Source of the DNA: Anatilimnocola aggregata
GTDB lineage: Bacteria > Planctomycetota > Planctomycetia > Pirellulales > Pirellulaceae
Assembly (NCBI RefSeq): GCF_007747655.1
Contig: NZ_CP036274.1
Span: forward strand, 744,001 to 808,000
Length of the DNA stretch: 64,000 bases
Reading direction: 5' to 3'
Part shown: positions 27,835 to 35,787 of the stretch, piece by piece
Layout: each line of letters starts with the position of its first letter
Position numbering within the stretch: position 1 is the stretch's first letter
Position numbers and translations under genes: made by a program
The notes under the pieces: model-generated
Databases searched by the model: none
What the model saw: the letters and a program-made list of their open reading frames with translations, nothing else
What the model was told of the DNA's origin: nothing

Positions 27835-29211
27835 ATGAGTAACGTCCTATCGCAAAACTGGCTCATCAGCCGTCGTCACATGTTGCGGGGTGCCGGGGCG
27901 ACCATCGCCTTGCCGCTGCTCAATTGCATGCGGCCGATCTTCGCCGCCGAAACACCAGCTGCCAAGCCGAAGCGGAGCGTGTTCATTTACATTCCCAACG
28001 GCGTGAACGTGCTGACCTGGCAGATCACCAAAGCTGGTCGCGACTATCAATTGAGCGAACCACTCCAATCGCTGGAAAAGCATCGCAGCAACATCACACC
28101 GATCAGCGGTCTGTATCATCCCAACGGTTTAGGGCAGGCCCACGAGTGCGGCAAAATCTGGCTGACGGCGGCCAAGATCAGTCAGGAAGGGGGCGCTTTT
28201 CGCAACAGCATCTCGGCCGACCAGATGATGGCCGAAGTAACCGCGCCGCAAACTCGCTTCGGCTCGCTCGAATTGTCCATCTCGCGCGGACCGACCACGC
28301 TGGGCTGGTCACGCGACGGTGTCCCTTTACCGGCCGAGGACAATCCGAAGAACGTCTTCAATCGCCTGTTCGGTGCAGAGGTCGGCGGGATCGACGTGCA
28401 ACGTCGGCGACTCAATCGCCGCGCTAGCGTGCTCGATGCAGTGCTCGACGATGCCAAGTCGCTTAAGCGCAATGTCGGCAGCGAAGACCGCACCAAGCTC
28501 GACGAGTATCTGACTTCGGTGCGCGAAGTGGAAATTCGCACCGAACGACTCGATTCGTGGCTGAAAGTACCCAAGCCGAAGATCGATGGTCCGACCACGG
28601 CGAATCTAACCCGCAATGTGTCCAAGACCGAAGCGGGAGATTATTACCGCACCATGTACGACTTGATCACCCTGGCCCTGCGAACTGACATGACCCGTGT
28701 CGTCACTTACATGAGCGGCAGCGAAAGCAACGGGCTGGCGATTCCTGAAATTGGGATTCCGCAAACCCGGCACGAACTGTCGCACCACAATGGCGATCCC
28801 GAGCAGATGGCGCGTCTCAGCCGCAGCGATGCCTTCATTGCCCAGCAGTTCTCGTACTTTCTCGATTCGCTGCAGGCCATTCAAGATGGCGAAGAATCGC
28901 TACTCGACCGGACGATGGTCCTGTTCGGCAGCGGCATGAGCTATGGCCATAGCCACGGCAATGCGAACCTGCCAACCATTCTGGCCGGCGGCAAATCGTT
29001 GGGCCTGAAGCATGGCCAGCACATCGATTACAACCTGCCGAAGATCAAGGAATACAACGTCGCGAATGCTGGCGGTCACTACTCGATCTGTCATAAACCG
29101 GTCGAACAGAACGCCCGCCTGACGAACCTGCTGTTGACGATGATGAACAAGATGGATGTCAACGTCGAACAGTTCGCCGATAGCCTCGCCCCGGTTTCGG
29201 AATTGATTTAG
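27835..29211 (+). CDS. DUF1552 domain-containing protein, second copy
   Basis: 458 residues with a Tat-like signal ([18 protein letters not shown]). It parallels the 460-residue protein at 3750-5132 throughout, for example [32 protein letters not shown], the [12 protein letters not shown] segment and [17 protein letters not shown]. An AGGAAGGG element lies about 9 bases before the ATG. Downstream of its DUF1592 partner by 85 bases, a gap filled by two hairpins, and 53 bases before the novel-family gene. Exported; function unknown, although repeated pairing with a haem-motif protein suggests a common pathway. Confidence 0.92.
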   Translation: MSNVLSQNWLISRRHMLRGAGATIALPLLNCMRPIFAAETPAAKPKRSVFIYIPNGVNVLTWQITKAGRDYQLSEPLQSLEKHRSNITPISGLYHPNGLGQAHECGKIWLTAAKISQEGGAFRNSISADQMMAEVTAPQTRFGSLELSISRGPTTLGWSRDGVPLPAEDNPKNVFNRLFGAEVGGIDVQRRRLNRRASVLDAVLDDAKSLKRNVGSEDRTKLDEYLTSVREVEIRTERLDSWLKVPKPKIDGPTTANLTRNVSKTEAGDYYRTMYDLITLALRTDMTRVVTYMSGSESNGLAIPEIGIPQTRHELSHHNGDPEQMARLSRSDAFIAQQFSYFLDSLQAIQDGEESLLDRTMVLFGSGMSYGHSHGNANLPTILAGGKSLGLKHGQHIDYNLPKIKEYNVANAGGHYSICHKPVEQNARLTNLLLTMMNKMDVNVEQFADSLAPVSELI

Positions 29212-29264
29212 TTCACGCGTACTCACCACCTTGGTTTCGAATTCATCTTGCTTTGAAGACTCGC

Positions 29265-30416
29265 ATGCAACGATTGTTTTGGCTGTTGCTGATTTGCTGC
29301 CTGCTCGCTCCCGCTAGTTCGCTGGCGGCCGAGGAAGCAACTCCGGCGTTTCGCACCGATGGTGGCGACGAAAAACTCCCCTGGTTTCAGTTGAAGCCCG
29401 GTGAGTTTCCGCCCCTTGGTTCGGCGCATTACATCGGCGGCGAATTGATCGCCCTCGATCATGTGAATCGCACCGGCATCCTTCGTCCCGACCGGACCGA
29501 TGCCCAGCGGCGCGGCGATTGGGACTTGCCTCATGCCTTCACAATGCTGCCGTACGGTTCGCTTCGCTATCACGGCGCTCCCGCGGAATTGAAAGACATT
29601 CCGCTCGGCACTCACTTGCACGGCTACTTTTATCTGGAAGAGCCGAAGGCGAAAGCCCCCAAGGCCAAGCCCCCGGCGAATGCCCCGCGGCTCAGTTTGG
29701 AAGCCCCATTTAATCGCTGCCTGCGACTGGAAGACGACTTCAGCTATTGCCAGCGGCTGGAACGCAATTGGAAGATCGAAGCCATCGACCGCGAACTTGG
29801 CGTCCTCACACTTCTGGGAATCACAGCTGGCCAGGCCGATGCGAAGCCCACGCTGATCCAGATTGTCCCCAGTTCTCGAGTTTGGAAAGGGAACGGCCTG
29901 GGCACGCTCGCCGATCTGGCCGTCGGTCAGACCATGACGACGAACCTGACCGTTTGCACGCTCAAGGGCCCCGGTCGCTGCAAAGAGATCTGGCTCGATC
30001 AGACCAGTCGCGACCTGGCCACCGGTCAGCAGTTGGAAGTGCATCGCCAGTTTCAGCGTGAGCATGGGCTGCCGGGCATGATTGAAGAAGTCGACAACCC
30101 GAACAGCATTGTCACCGTACACCTATACGCTGGCTTCGACCCGAAGTTGATCGAAGCCTTCGCACCGAACGATAGCGTGACCGCAGCGGTGGCCGAAGAC
30201 AATCTCCGCACGTGGGACCAGATTAACGACCGCAAGTCGGGCCCGCTGGTCGCCGTCGAACGGGTGGAACCAAGATTCGCCGGCCAAAGCGGTTACCGAG
30301 TCAAATTCAAACCGGGGTTGCTGCTCGAGGGTTTTCGTCCCCAGCGAGTCATTCGCATCTGGCCGAGCGCGTGGAAGGTCGACGACCTGCCGCGCGAAGA
30401 ACGCTTGTACAACTAG
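29265..30416 (+). CDS. Secreted protein of the uncharacterised cassette family, second copy
   Basis: 383 residues from ATG 29265, followed directly by a signal peptide (MQRLFWLLLICCLLAPASSLA); a TTG at 29253 is the alternative start. It aligns with the 401-residue protein at 2497-3702 from TPAFRTDG to the C-terminal LPREE. Shared blocks: LPWF, GEFPP, GGELI, MLPYGS, YHGAPAEL, DIPLGTHLHG, LEDDFSY, KGPGR, EIWLDQTS, LLEGFRP and SAWKVDDLPREE. A Lys/Pro/Ala-rich loop (about residues 128-145) is longer than in the paralogue. Mostly beta by pattern; no known domain recognised. Third gene of the second cassette. Confidence 0.85.
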   Translation: MQRLFWLLLICCLLAPASSLAAEEATPAFRTDGGDEKLPWFQLKPGEFPPLGSAHYIGGELIALDHVNRTGILRPDRTDAQRRGDWDLPHAFTMLPYGSLRYHGAPAELKDIPLGTHLHGYFYLEEPKAKAPKAKPPANAPRLSLEAPFNRCLRLEDDFSYCQRLERNWKIEAIDRELGVLTLLGITAGQADAKPTLIQIVPSSRVWKGNGLGTLADLAVGQTMTTNLTVCTLKGPGRCKEIWLDQTSRDLATGQQLEVHRQFQREHGLPGMIEEVDNPNSIVTVHLYAGFDPKLIEAFAPNDSVTAAVAEDNLRTWDQINDRKSGPLVAVERVEPRFAGQSGYRVKFKPGLLLEGFRPQRVIRIWPSAWKVDDLPREERLYN

Positions 30417-30436
30417 ACTCAAAATGTTGTTCCACT

Positions 30437-30577
30437 TAGCCCGACGCATGAGCGAGGGAATGGTGCCGCCAACCGGTTCCCAACGAATTGTCACAACCAA
30501 CGGGTCCGACGAAGCCCGATCATTATTTACCCCTGCTAACTATCTCACAGTAGCTCCCTCGCTGACGCGTCGGGCTA
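30437..30577. repeat. Imperfect inverted repeat pair (TAGCCCGACGC...AGCGAGGGA), about 100 bases apart
   Basis: Positions 30437-30459 read TAGCCCGACGCATGAGCGAG followed by GGA; positions 30555-30577 are its reverse complement with two mismatches out of 23. The pair encloses about 95 bases and fills most of the 180-base gap between two homologous genes. From memory, a motif of this type is widely dispersed in Rhodopirellula-like genomes. That is recollection, not something checked here. Each arm also has weak internal symmetry. Confidence 0.75.
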
Positions 30578-30596
30578 ATGAAGAAACGACATTCCG

Positions 30597-31586
30597 ATGA
30601 AACACTTCGCCTTCCTTCTTCTCGCCCTCTGCTGCGGTTCGTTGCTCGCGCAGAATCAGCCCAGCAAAGAAGCACCCAAAGATCAGCCCGCTAAACCGGT
30701 CCTCAAAATTACGCCGGGGCAGGTGATCATTCCCTTCGACCGGATGCAGCGTCCTTGGGGCGAACTCATCAGCGTTGATCTCGCCACGCGAACCGGTAAA
30801 TTCCGCCGCGAAAATACCGACGAAGTCATTACCTTCACTGCCATGCCCTACGCTGAGTTGCTGCACCATGCCACACATGGCGACCTGCAGGATTTTCGCG
30901 TTGGCGAGCGGGCCATCTTCCGCCTGCACGAAAATGAGAAGGGAGAATGGGTGTGGCTGACCTACATTCAAGATGAAATGAACATGATGAACGGCCACAA
31001 GGAGTTTTATCACGTCGATAAACTCGATGCTGCCGCGGGGCAGATTGTCGTGACGCAGGGAAGTGCTGATAAGACGTACATTCGCGAAGCCGGCATTGTG
31101 ATCAATACCGACAAAGAGACCCGTTTTTGGAAAAATGGCGAGCCCGCGAAATTTGCCGATATACAACTCGGCGATAAGCTGCGGACCAAGACTCACGGCG
31201 TGGGTAAAGGGAAAGTCCGTGTGGCCTGGGAAGTCTTTTTGGACGAAGCGAGCCTGCTCAAGTTTCAAGCCGAGCAGAAAGCTGTGCATGCCGAGCGAAT
31301 CGCCGAGCAAGGTGCTCCCGGCTATGTCGACGCCGTGGCCGATGGCAACTTGAGCTTGACGCTCTTCAACGAAGGGGAGCTTCAGGTCAAGCAAATCAAG
31401 GCGGGCAAGAACGTGCGAATCGCGCCAGCTGGGGTCGATCGCAAACCCACCGCCGAGCCGATCACCGCGCAGGTGAAGTCCGTCAAAATGATGGGGCGGC
31501 AATGCAAGGTTGAACTCACCGTGACTTCGCCCACCGACAAGTTCAAGCCAACCGAACTGGCCCGCGTCTGGGCGGTTACTGAGTAG
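30597..31586 (+). CDS. Secreted protein, divergent relative of the uncharacterised cassette family
   Basis: 329 residues with signal peptide (MKHFAFLLLALCCGSLLAQ). No named domain is recognised. It shares a reduced version of the family pattern of its upstream neighbour: GELISVDLATRTGKF against GELIALDHVNRTGIL, FTAMPYAELLHHA against FTMLPYGSLRYHG, GDLQDFRVGERAIFRLH against AELKDIPLGTHLHGYFY, FADIQLGDKL against LADLAVGQTM, EVFLDEAS against EIWLDQTS, and GAPGYVDAV against GLPGMIEEV. It therefore looks like a shorter, diverged paralogue placed after the second cassette. There is no counterpart after the first cassette. Function unknown. Confidence 0.8.
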   Translation: MKHFAFLLLALCCGSLLAQNQPSKEAPKDQPAKPVLKITPGQVIIPFDRMQRPWGELISVDLATRTGKFRRENTDEVITFTAMPYAELLHHATHGDLQDFRVGERAIFRLHENEKGEWVWLTYIQDEMNMMNGHKEFYHVDKLDAAAGQIVVTQGSADKTYIREAGIVINTDKETRFWKNGEPAKFADIQLGDKLRTKTHGVGKGKVRVAWEVFLDEASLLKFQAEQKAVHAERIAEQGAPGYVDAVADGNLSLTLFNEGELQVKQIKAGKNVRIAPAGVDRKPTAEPITAQVKSVKMMGRQCKVELTVTSPTDKFKPTELARVWAVTE

Positions 31587-31609
31587 TCGCTCAAATCAGG
31601 GAGTTGCTC

Positions 31610-31634
31610 AATCAATTTCTGTTGATTCGTTTTT
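31610..31634 (+). terminator. Weak intrinsic terminator candidate
   Basis: A 6-bp stem AATCAA/TTGATT with a six-base loop is followed by CGTTTTT, 24 bases after the stop of the 329-residue protein. The stem is AT-rich and short, so terminator function is uncertain. Confidence 0.35.
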
Positions 31635-31781
31635 CGCCAGATAATACACTTAGCCCTGTGAGATACCTGCCGGCCTGCGCTTAACAATGCAGGCCAATCC
31701 CACCCCGCCATTTCCGCCCAGAACTCTCCCGCCTGAGCCGCTTCGATTCATTCTGCTTTCTCCTTGGAAAGCGAGGAATTC

Positions 31782-32894
31782 ATGCTTGCCGTGCTCCCCG
31801 AGTTTCGCGCTGCGCGTCGGTCCGGTTTCACCCTGGTGGAACTGCTCGTAGTCATCGCCATTATTGGCGTGCTGGTGGCGCTATTGCTCCCCGCCGTGCA
31901 GGCCGCTCGCGAAGCTGCCCGCCGCACGGAGTGCCAGAACAACGTCAAACAGATTGGTTTGGCGTGTCATAACTTTCACGATGCGCACCTGATCTTTCCA
32001 CCGGCTTCGGATCGGATCGTACGAACCACCCATAGCGTGCGCTGGGGCCCGGGCTGGGCTACGCATATTTTGCCGTTTGTCGAACAGAGTGCCATCTACA
32101 ATACGATGGATATGACACCGGGCAGCGATTATTTCTACAGCGTGAATTTTCAGAATTGGCCGGGCCCGACGGCGCCGCGCTTGGTGAATATCGCCAAGCT
32201 GCAGGATCTGGTCGTCAAGTTTTACGTTTGCCCTTCAAGCCCCCTGCCCAAGAAGATCGAGCCGGAAGACGAAATTGGCTGGGGGCAGCATGTGCAAGCG
32301 GGGAACTATGTTGGCGTCATGGGCGCTACAACGAGTGCGCTCTCGCCGACCGATCCGACGGGGGACAATCGCGTGTGTGATTGTGCGGCGACGCTGGCCC
32401 CGAATCAGTATCAACACGGTGGCTATCTGGCCTCGAATGGAGTGCTCGTACCGGGAATGAGAACGCGAATTGCCGATATCACAGACGGCAGCTCGAACAC
32501 AATTATGATTGCCGAGCAATCGGACTGGGGCGAACGGCCGCCAGGCATTGGCACTGCATCCGCCGTGCAGCGTTTAGATATTCGTTCCACTGAACGAATG
32601 GGAATTTGGGCGAGCGTCGGTGTGTCGGTCGCCACTTTCACTCCCACGAGTACCACCAGCTGTAGTGGCAATGAAGGTGGGACCGTCATGACTGTTCGGC
32701 ATCACCCGGGTACGAAGAAGCGGACCAGCCACCAAGATGGCATGGGGCCTTATGGCTGGAATGGTCCTATTCAATCGGCGCACTCCGGCGGCGCATTCAC
32801 GCTCCGTGGCGACGGCAGCGTTCAGTATCTCAGTTACACGATCGATCGCGCGGCCCTCAATTGGCTGTGCGTCCGCGACGACGGCAATAGCTAA
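31782..32894 (+). CDS. DUF1559 prepilin-like protein
   Basis: 370 residues from ATG 31782, preceded by GAGGA; a TTG at 31764 is a less likely start. The N-terminus is a type IV prepilin-type leader: Gly15, then Phe-Thr-Leu-Val-Glu with the conserved Glu at +5, and a hydrophobic helix (LLVVIAIIGVLVALLLPAVQAAREAARR in family terms). The C-terminal HSGGAFTLRGDGSVQYL matches the conserved end of the DUF1559 domain. These pseudopilin-like proteins occur in very high copy number in planctomycetes. They are thought to be exported or assembled by type II/IV-pilus-like machinery; their substrate is unknown. The small lipoprotein gene follows by 31 bases. Confidence 0.93.
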   Translation: MLAVLPEFRAARRSGFTLVELLVVIAIIGVLVALLLPAVQAAREAARRTECQNNVKQIGLACHNFHDAHLIFPPASDRIVRTTHSVRWGPGWATHILPFVEQSAIYNTMDMTPGSDYFYSVNFQNWPGPTAPRLVNIAKLQDLVVKFYVCPSSPLPKKIEPEDEIGWGQHVQAGNYVGVMGATTSALSPTDPTGDNRVCDCAATLAPNQYQHGGYLASNGVLVPGMRTRIADITDGSSNTIMIAEQSDWGERPPGIGTASAVQRLDIRSTERMGIWASVGVSVATFTPTSTTSCSGNEGGTVMTVRHHPGTKKRTSHQDGMGPYGWNGPIQSAHSGGAFTLRGDGSVQYLSYTIDRAALNWLCVRDDGNS

Positions 32895-32925
32895 CCGCCA
32901 CGTTATTGGCGAATCTGGGTGAGTG

Positions 32926-33351
32926 ATGAATTGGTTGAATCCCCTGCTGATCGCCGGCTTGATCAGCTATCTGCTCGCAGCTGCGGGTTGCGGACCGAAG
33001 CTGGAATCGGTCAAAGGCCGCGTGACATTCGCCGGACGGCCTGTACCCAAAGGACACATTTGGTTCGTCCCCGATCTCGAGAAAGGCGCGGAACATACTC
33101 AGTTCTCGATCTGCCCGCTCAATATGAACGGCGAGTTCGAACTCGCCACCTACGGCGAGAACGGCGTTCCGCCGGGCTGGTACAAGATCGTCATCTACGC
33201 CACGAAGAGCGAGCCACCCTCTTCGCCAACTGGCTGGACTCCCGATTGGATCGTGCCGGCCAAATATACTTCCGACCAAACCACTGACCTCCGCGTCGAA
33301 GTGGTCGCCAATCCCCGGCCCGGCATGTACGACTTCGACCTGAAGCCGTAG
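32926..33351 (+). CDS. Small lipoprotein with carboxypeptidase-regulatory-like fold
   Basis: 141 residues from ATG 32926 (a GTG immediately before is an alternative). The signal ends in LLAAAGCG, a slightly atypical lipobox, so the mature protein would be lipidated at Cys. The short body (SVKGRVTFAGRPVPKGHIWFVPD, then GEFELATYGENGVPPGWYKIVIYA) follows the pattern of beta-sandwich carboxypeptidase-regulatory/transthyretin-like domains, seen in many planctomycete lipoproteins that follow DUF1559 genes. Probably co-transcribed with the prepilin-like gene. Function unknown. Confidence 0.85.
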   Translation: MNWLNPLLIAGLISYLLAAAGCGPKLESVKGRVTFAGRPVPKGHIWFVPDLEKGAEHTQFSICPLNMNGEFELATYGENGVPPGWYKIVIYATKSEPPSSPTGWTPDWIVPAKYTSDQTTDLRVEVVANPRPGMYDFDLKP

Positions 33352-33356
33352 CACCT

Positions 33357-33425
33357 CGTGGCATAGGCTTCCAGCCTGTGAGTGCTGCGAGCGAGACGAC
33401 GACAGGCAAGGGTGCCTATCCCACG
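33357..33425. repeat. Imperfect inverted repeat between convergent genes
   Basis: The left arm at about 33357-33379 (CGTGGCATAGGCTTCCAGCC) pairs imperfectly with the right arm at about 33402-33425 (contains GTGCCTATCCCACG). It fills the 90-base gap between a plus-strand lipoprotein gene and a minus-strand kelch gene. The convergent location suits a bidirectional terminator, but T-runs are absent. A dispersed palindromic element is equally possible. Confidence 0.55.
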
Positions 33426-33441
33426 GGCTGGAGGTCGCCAT

Positions 33442-35748
33442 CTATAGCGCCACGAGCTTCGCCTGCTTGAGATCCAAACGCAGCACATGCACGTGACTAT
33501 TTTGCCCAACCGCCCAGATCAGTTTGCGCGCGGGGTCGTACATCAGCCCCATCGAGTTGTTGAACTCCCCCTTGCTGATCGGGTCGACTCCGGCGAGTTC
33601 GACAGAGAACCAGGCATTCTTCGCACAGTCGTACAAGAGCCAACAGAAGTTGCCGTTGGCGTCTTTCACTCGCGCTCCGATCAGCACCGCATCTTGTTCG
33701 GGCAGGTAGATTGTCTCTCGCGACGACACCGCCGCATGAACTTTGCCGGCTGCGTCGAGCCATGAGTTGTCGCCGGTTTTCAAATCGTAGGCGGCGACAT
33801 CCCCCTTCTGCTTGCCAACGGCGCTGAAGAACAGCAGTCGATCTCGCTTCGAGTCGTAGGCCATGCCATGACGGTCTGGACTCTTATCGGGGAGTGAACC
33901 AGCGAGCGGAAGTGCTTGCCAGGTTCGCGAACTACCATCAAGCCGCCACAAGCCGGAACCACCTCCACGGCGGTCGGCCCAAGCTACGGTTCCCGCCGGT
34001 GTGGTCGCGAGCGTGACGACATACATATTCGGAGTGAACGGGCACTTTTCAGAACTGCGCGACCACTTGCTGGTCTGCGCATCGAAGAAGTACGTGTAAT
34101 CATGCGCAGCAAAGGCCAGCGATTGCGAATGGGGTTCGTACCCCGTCGCTTTATAGGTATGTCCGCTCATCCAGGGATTGCCTTGAAACGACCATTCGCC
34201 GTGAACCTGGTCGTTGCTGTAAACAAACTCGATGGGCAACTCCGGCGCGAAGGCCAGCAAGTAACGATCGGTCTTGATGTCATAGATGATCGGCGCGGTG
34301 CCGCTGTAGGCCGAATGCCCGCCGGAGAAGCGGACGATCTTGTCTTGCGCTGGGATGAACACGGCCGAGCCCCAGTCCATGTTCGGTCGCGGCAACTTCG
34401 GAGTTGGTCGTGGGACCCATTCGTTGGCAGGTAGCGCGGCGAGCTCTTTCAACACTTGCGCGGGATCGGCAGCAGGCACATCTTGCGCGAACCAGGCGGG
34501 GTCGTAGGGACCGGTGCGTCGTTGCACGGTGCCTGGCTGAACGCCGAGTTTCTCGGTGCCAGCGGCGTCGAACTTCGTCGCCTCAATCTGACAGAGCCAG
34601 GTACCTTCGCCGGTCGTCACGACGACATCGTTCTCATCAGCTGCTGCGTGCCACATGCCGCTGATCGGTCCTGCTGGGCCATTCTTTGGTTCACTCTGCG
34701 CGAGCAAGCTCCACTTGCCGGCAACCGTATCGAGCGTCCAGATTTCGACCGGCAGCCGCTGATACATACTGGCCACGTAGCCCGTGTTCGAAGTGTATTC
34801 GTAGCCGCCAATCAGCGCCACCTTTTGCGCCTTCGGTAACCACACGAGCGCATGCCCAGCCCGCGGCGATGGGCTGCGCTCCGTTTTCAATTGCTCCCAG
34901 CGGCGCGTGCCCAGTTCGAAGGTCCAGGTATCGGCGATGAGTTGCGAAAGCTGATCGCCCCCGAACAGAACCACCTTCTTCGCCACCGGATCGTAGACCA
35001 ACTGCGAATTGGCTCGTTGCGGGGGCTGCTCCTTCAGCTCCACTTCTTCCCATTTGTTCTCGGTGGGCGAATAGGTCCAAGTGCCGGGATCGCCACGCGT
35101 CGTCTGCGCGTTGCCACCACCAAACAGGACGAATTTTTTGTGCGCCCGGTCATAACACAGCGACGACCAAAGCAAGATTCCGCCGTGTTCCCGCTCAGGA
35201 TCGCTCGCGGGCTGCAAGTCGGTCCAGGTGCGGGCCAGGGGATCGTAGCGAAACGTCTTACCGTGGGCGAAGAAGAGAAATGTCTTCGTATCGGGATCGT
35301 AGTCGTACGCATGCCCGAGCGAAAACGTGCCGTAGATATTCCAATTGGGCCGCGCGTTCTCTTCGCTATCTGCGAAGACCCACTTCTCATTCTTCCAGGA
35401 GGGAAAATTGCCGACGCCGAACTTCGGCCCCCAATCCTTGCCCACGGGATACCAGTTTTCCCATTCACCTTGCGTTCGGTCGAGGGCCAGCTGATCGTAC
35501 GAGCGAGCCTTCTTGTTCTCGCCCCAACTGATTCGCCCACCCAGCACGAGAAATCGCTTCAATTCAGGTGAATAGCCAATCGGCGTTTCGTATCGCCGGC
35601 CAGTGATCGTCGCCTGCTCGAGTTTTTGCCAAACGTTGGGCGCAACCTTCGTGCCTTCTTCTGCTCGCAATACCGTCGATTGCCCAAAGCCTACGATCAG
35701 CACCAGAAGCAGAAAAGAAATTATGCAGCGGGACGGTTGCTGGAGCAT
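33442..35748 (-). CDS. Secreted kelch-repeat beta-propeller protein
   Basis: 768 residues with a signal peptide (CIISFLLLVLIVGFGQST). Repeated kelch-type blades are visible: KFVLFGGGNAQTTRGDPGTW, KKVVLFGGDQLSQLIADTW, KVALIGGYEYTSN, KIVRFSGGHSAYSGTA and RDRLLFFSAVGKQKG, with Trp-rich ends such as NKWEEVEL and RRWEQLK. Two propellers are plausible at this length. No catalytic residues can be assigned. Likely a secreted binding protein. Its gene lies 39 bases downstream of the FGE/sialidase fusion gene on the same strand and may be co-transcribed. Confidence 0.88.
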   Translation of the reverse strand: MLQQPSRCIISFLLLVLIVGFGQSTVLRAEEGTKVAPNVWQKLEQATITGRRYETPIGYSPELKRFLVLGGRISWGENKKARSYDQLALDRTQGEWENWYPVGKDWGPKFGVGNFPSWKNEKWVFADSEENARPNWNIYGTFSLGHAYDYDPDTKTFLFFAHGKTFRYDPLARTWTDLQPASDPEREHGGILLWSSLCYDRAHKKFVLFGGGNAQTTRGDPGTWTYSPTENKWEEVELKEQPPQRANSQLVYDPVAKKVVLFGGDQLSQLIADTWTFELGTRRWEQLKTERSPSPRAGHALVWLPKAQKVALIGGYEYTSNTGYVASMYQRLPVEIWTLDTVAGKWSLLAQSEPKNGPAGPISGMWHAAADENDVVVTTGEGTWLCQIEATKFDAAGTEKLGVQPGTVQRRTGPYDPAWFAQDVPAADPAQVLKELAALPANEWVPRPTPKLPRPNMDWGSAVFIPAQDKIVRFSGGHSAYSGTAPIIYDIKTDRYLLAFAPELPIEFVYSNDQVHGEWSFQGNPWMSGHTYKATGYEPHSQSLAFAAHDYTYFFDAQTSKWSRSSEKCPFTPNMYVVTLATTPAGTVAWADRRGGGSGLWRLDGSSRTWQALPLAGSLPDKSPDRHGMAYDSKRDRLLFFSAVGKQKGDVAAYDLKTGDNSWLDAAGKVHAAVSSRETIYLPEQDAVLIGARVKDANGNFCWLLYDCAKNAWFSVELAGVDPISKGEFNNSMGLMYDPARKLIWAVGQNSHVHVLRLDLKQAKLVAL

Positions 35749-35787
35749 GTTGCCACTCGTGAGAGGAAGTTCGTGAGGCAGGCTGAA

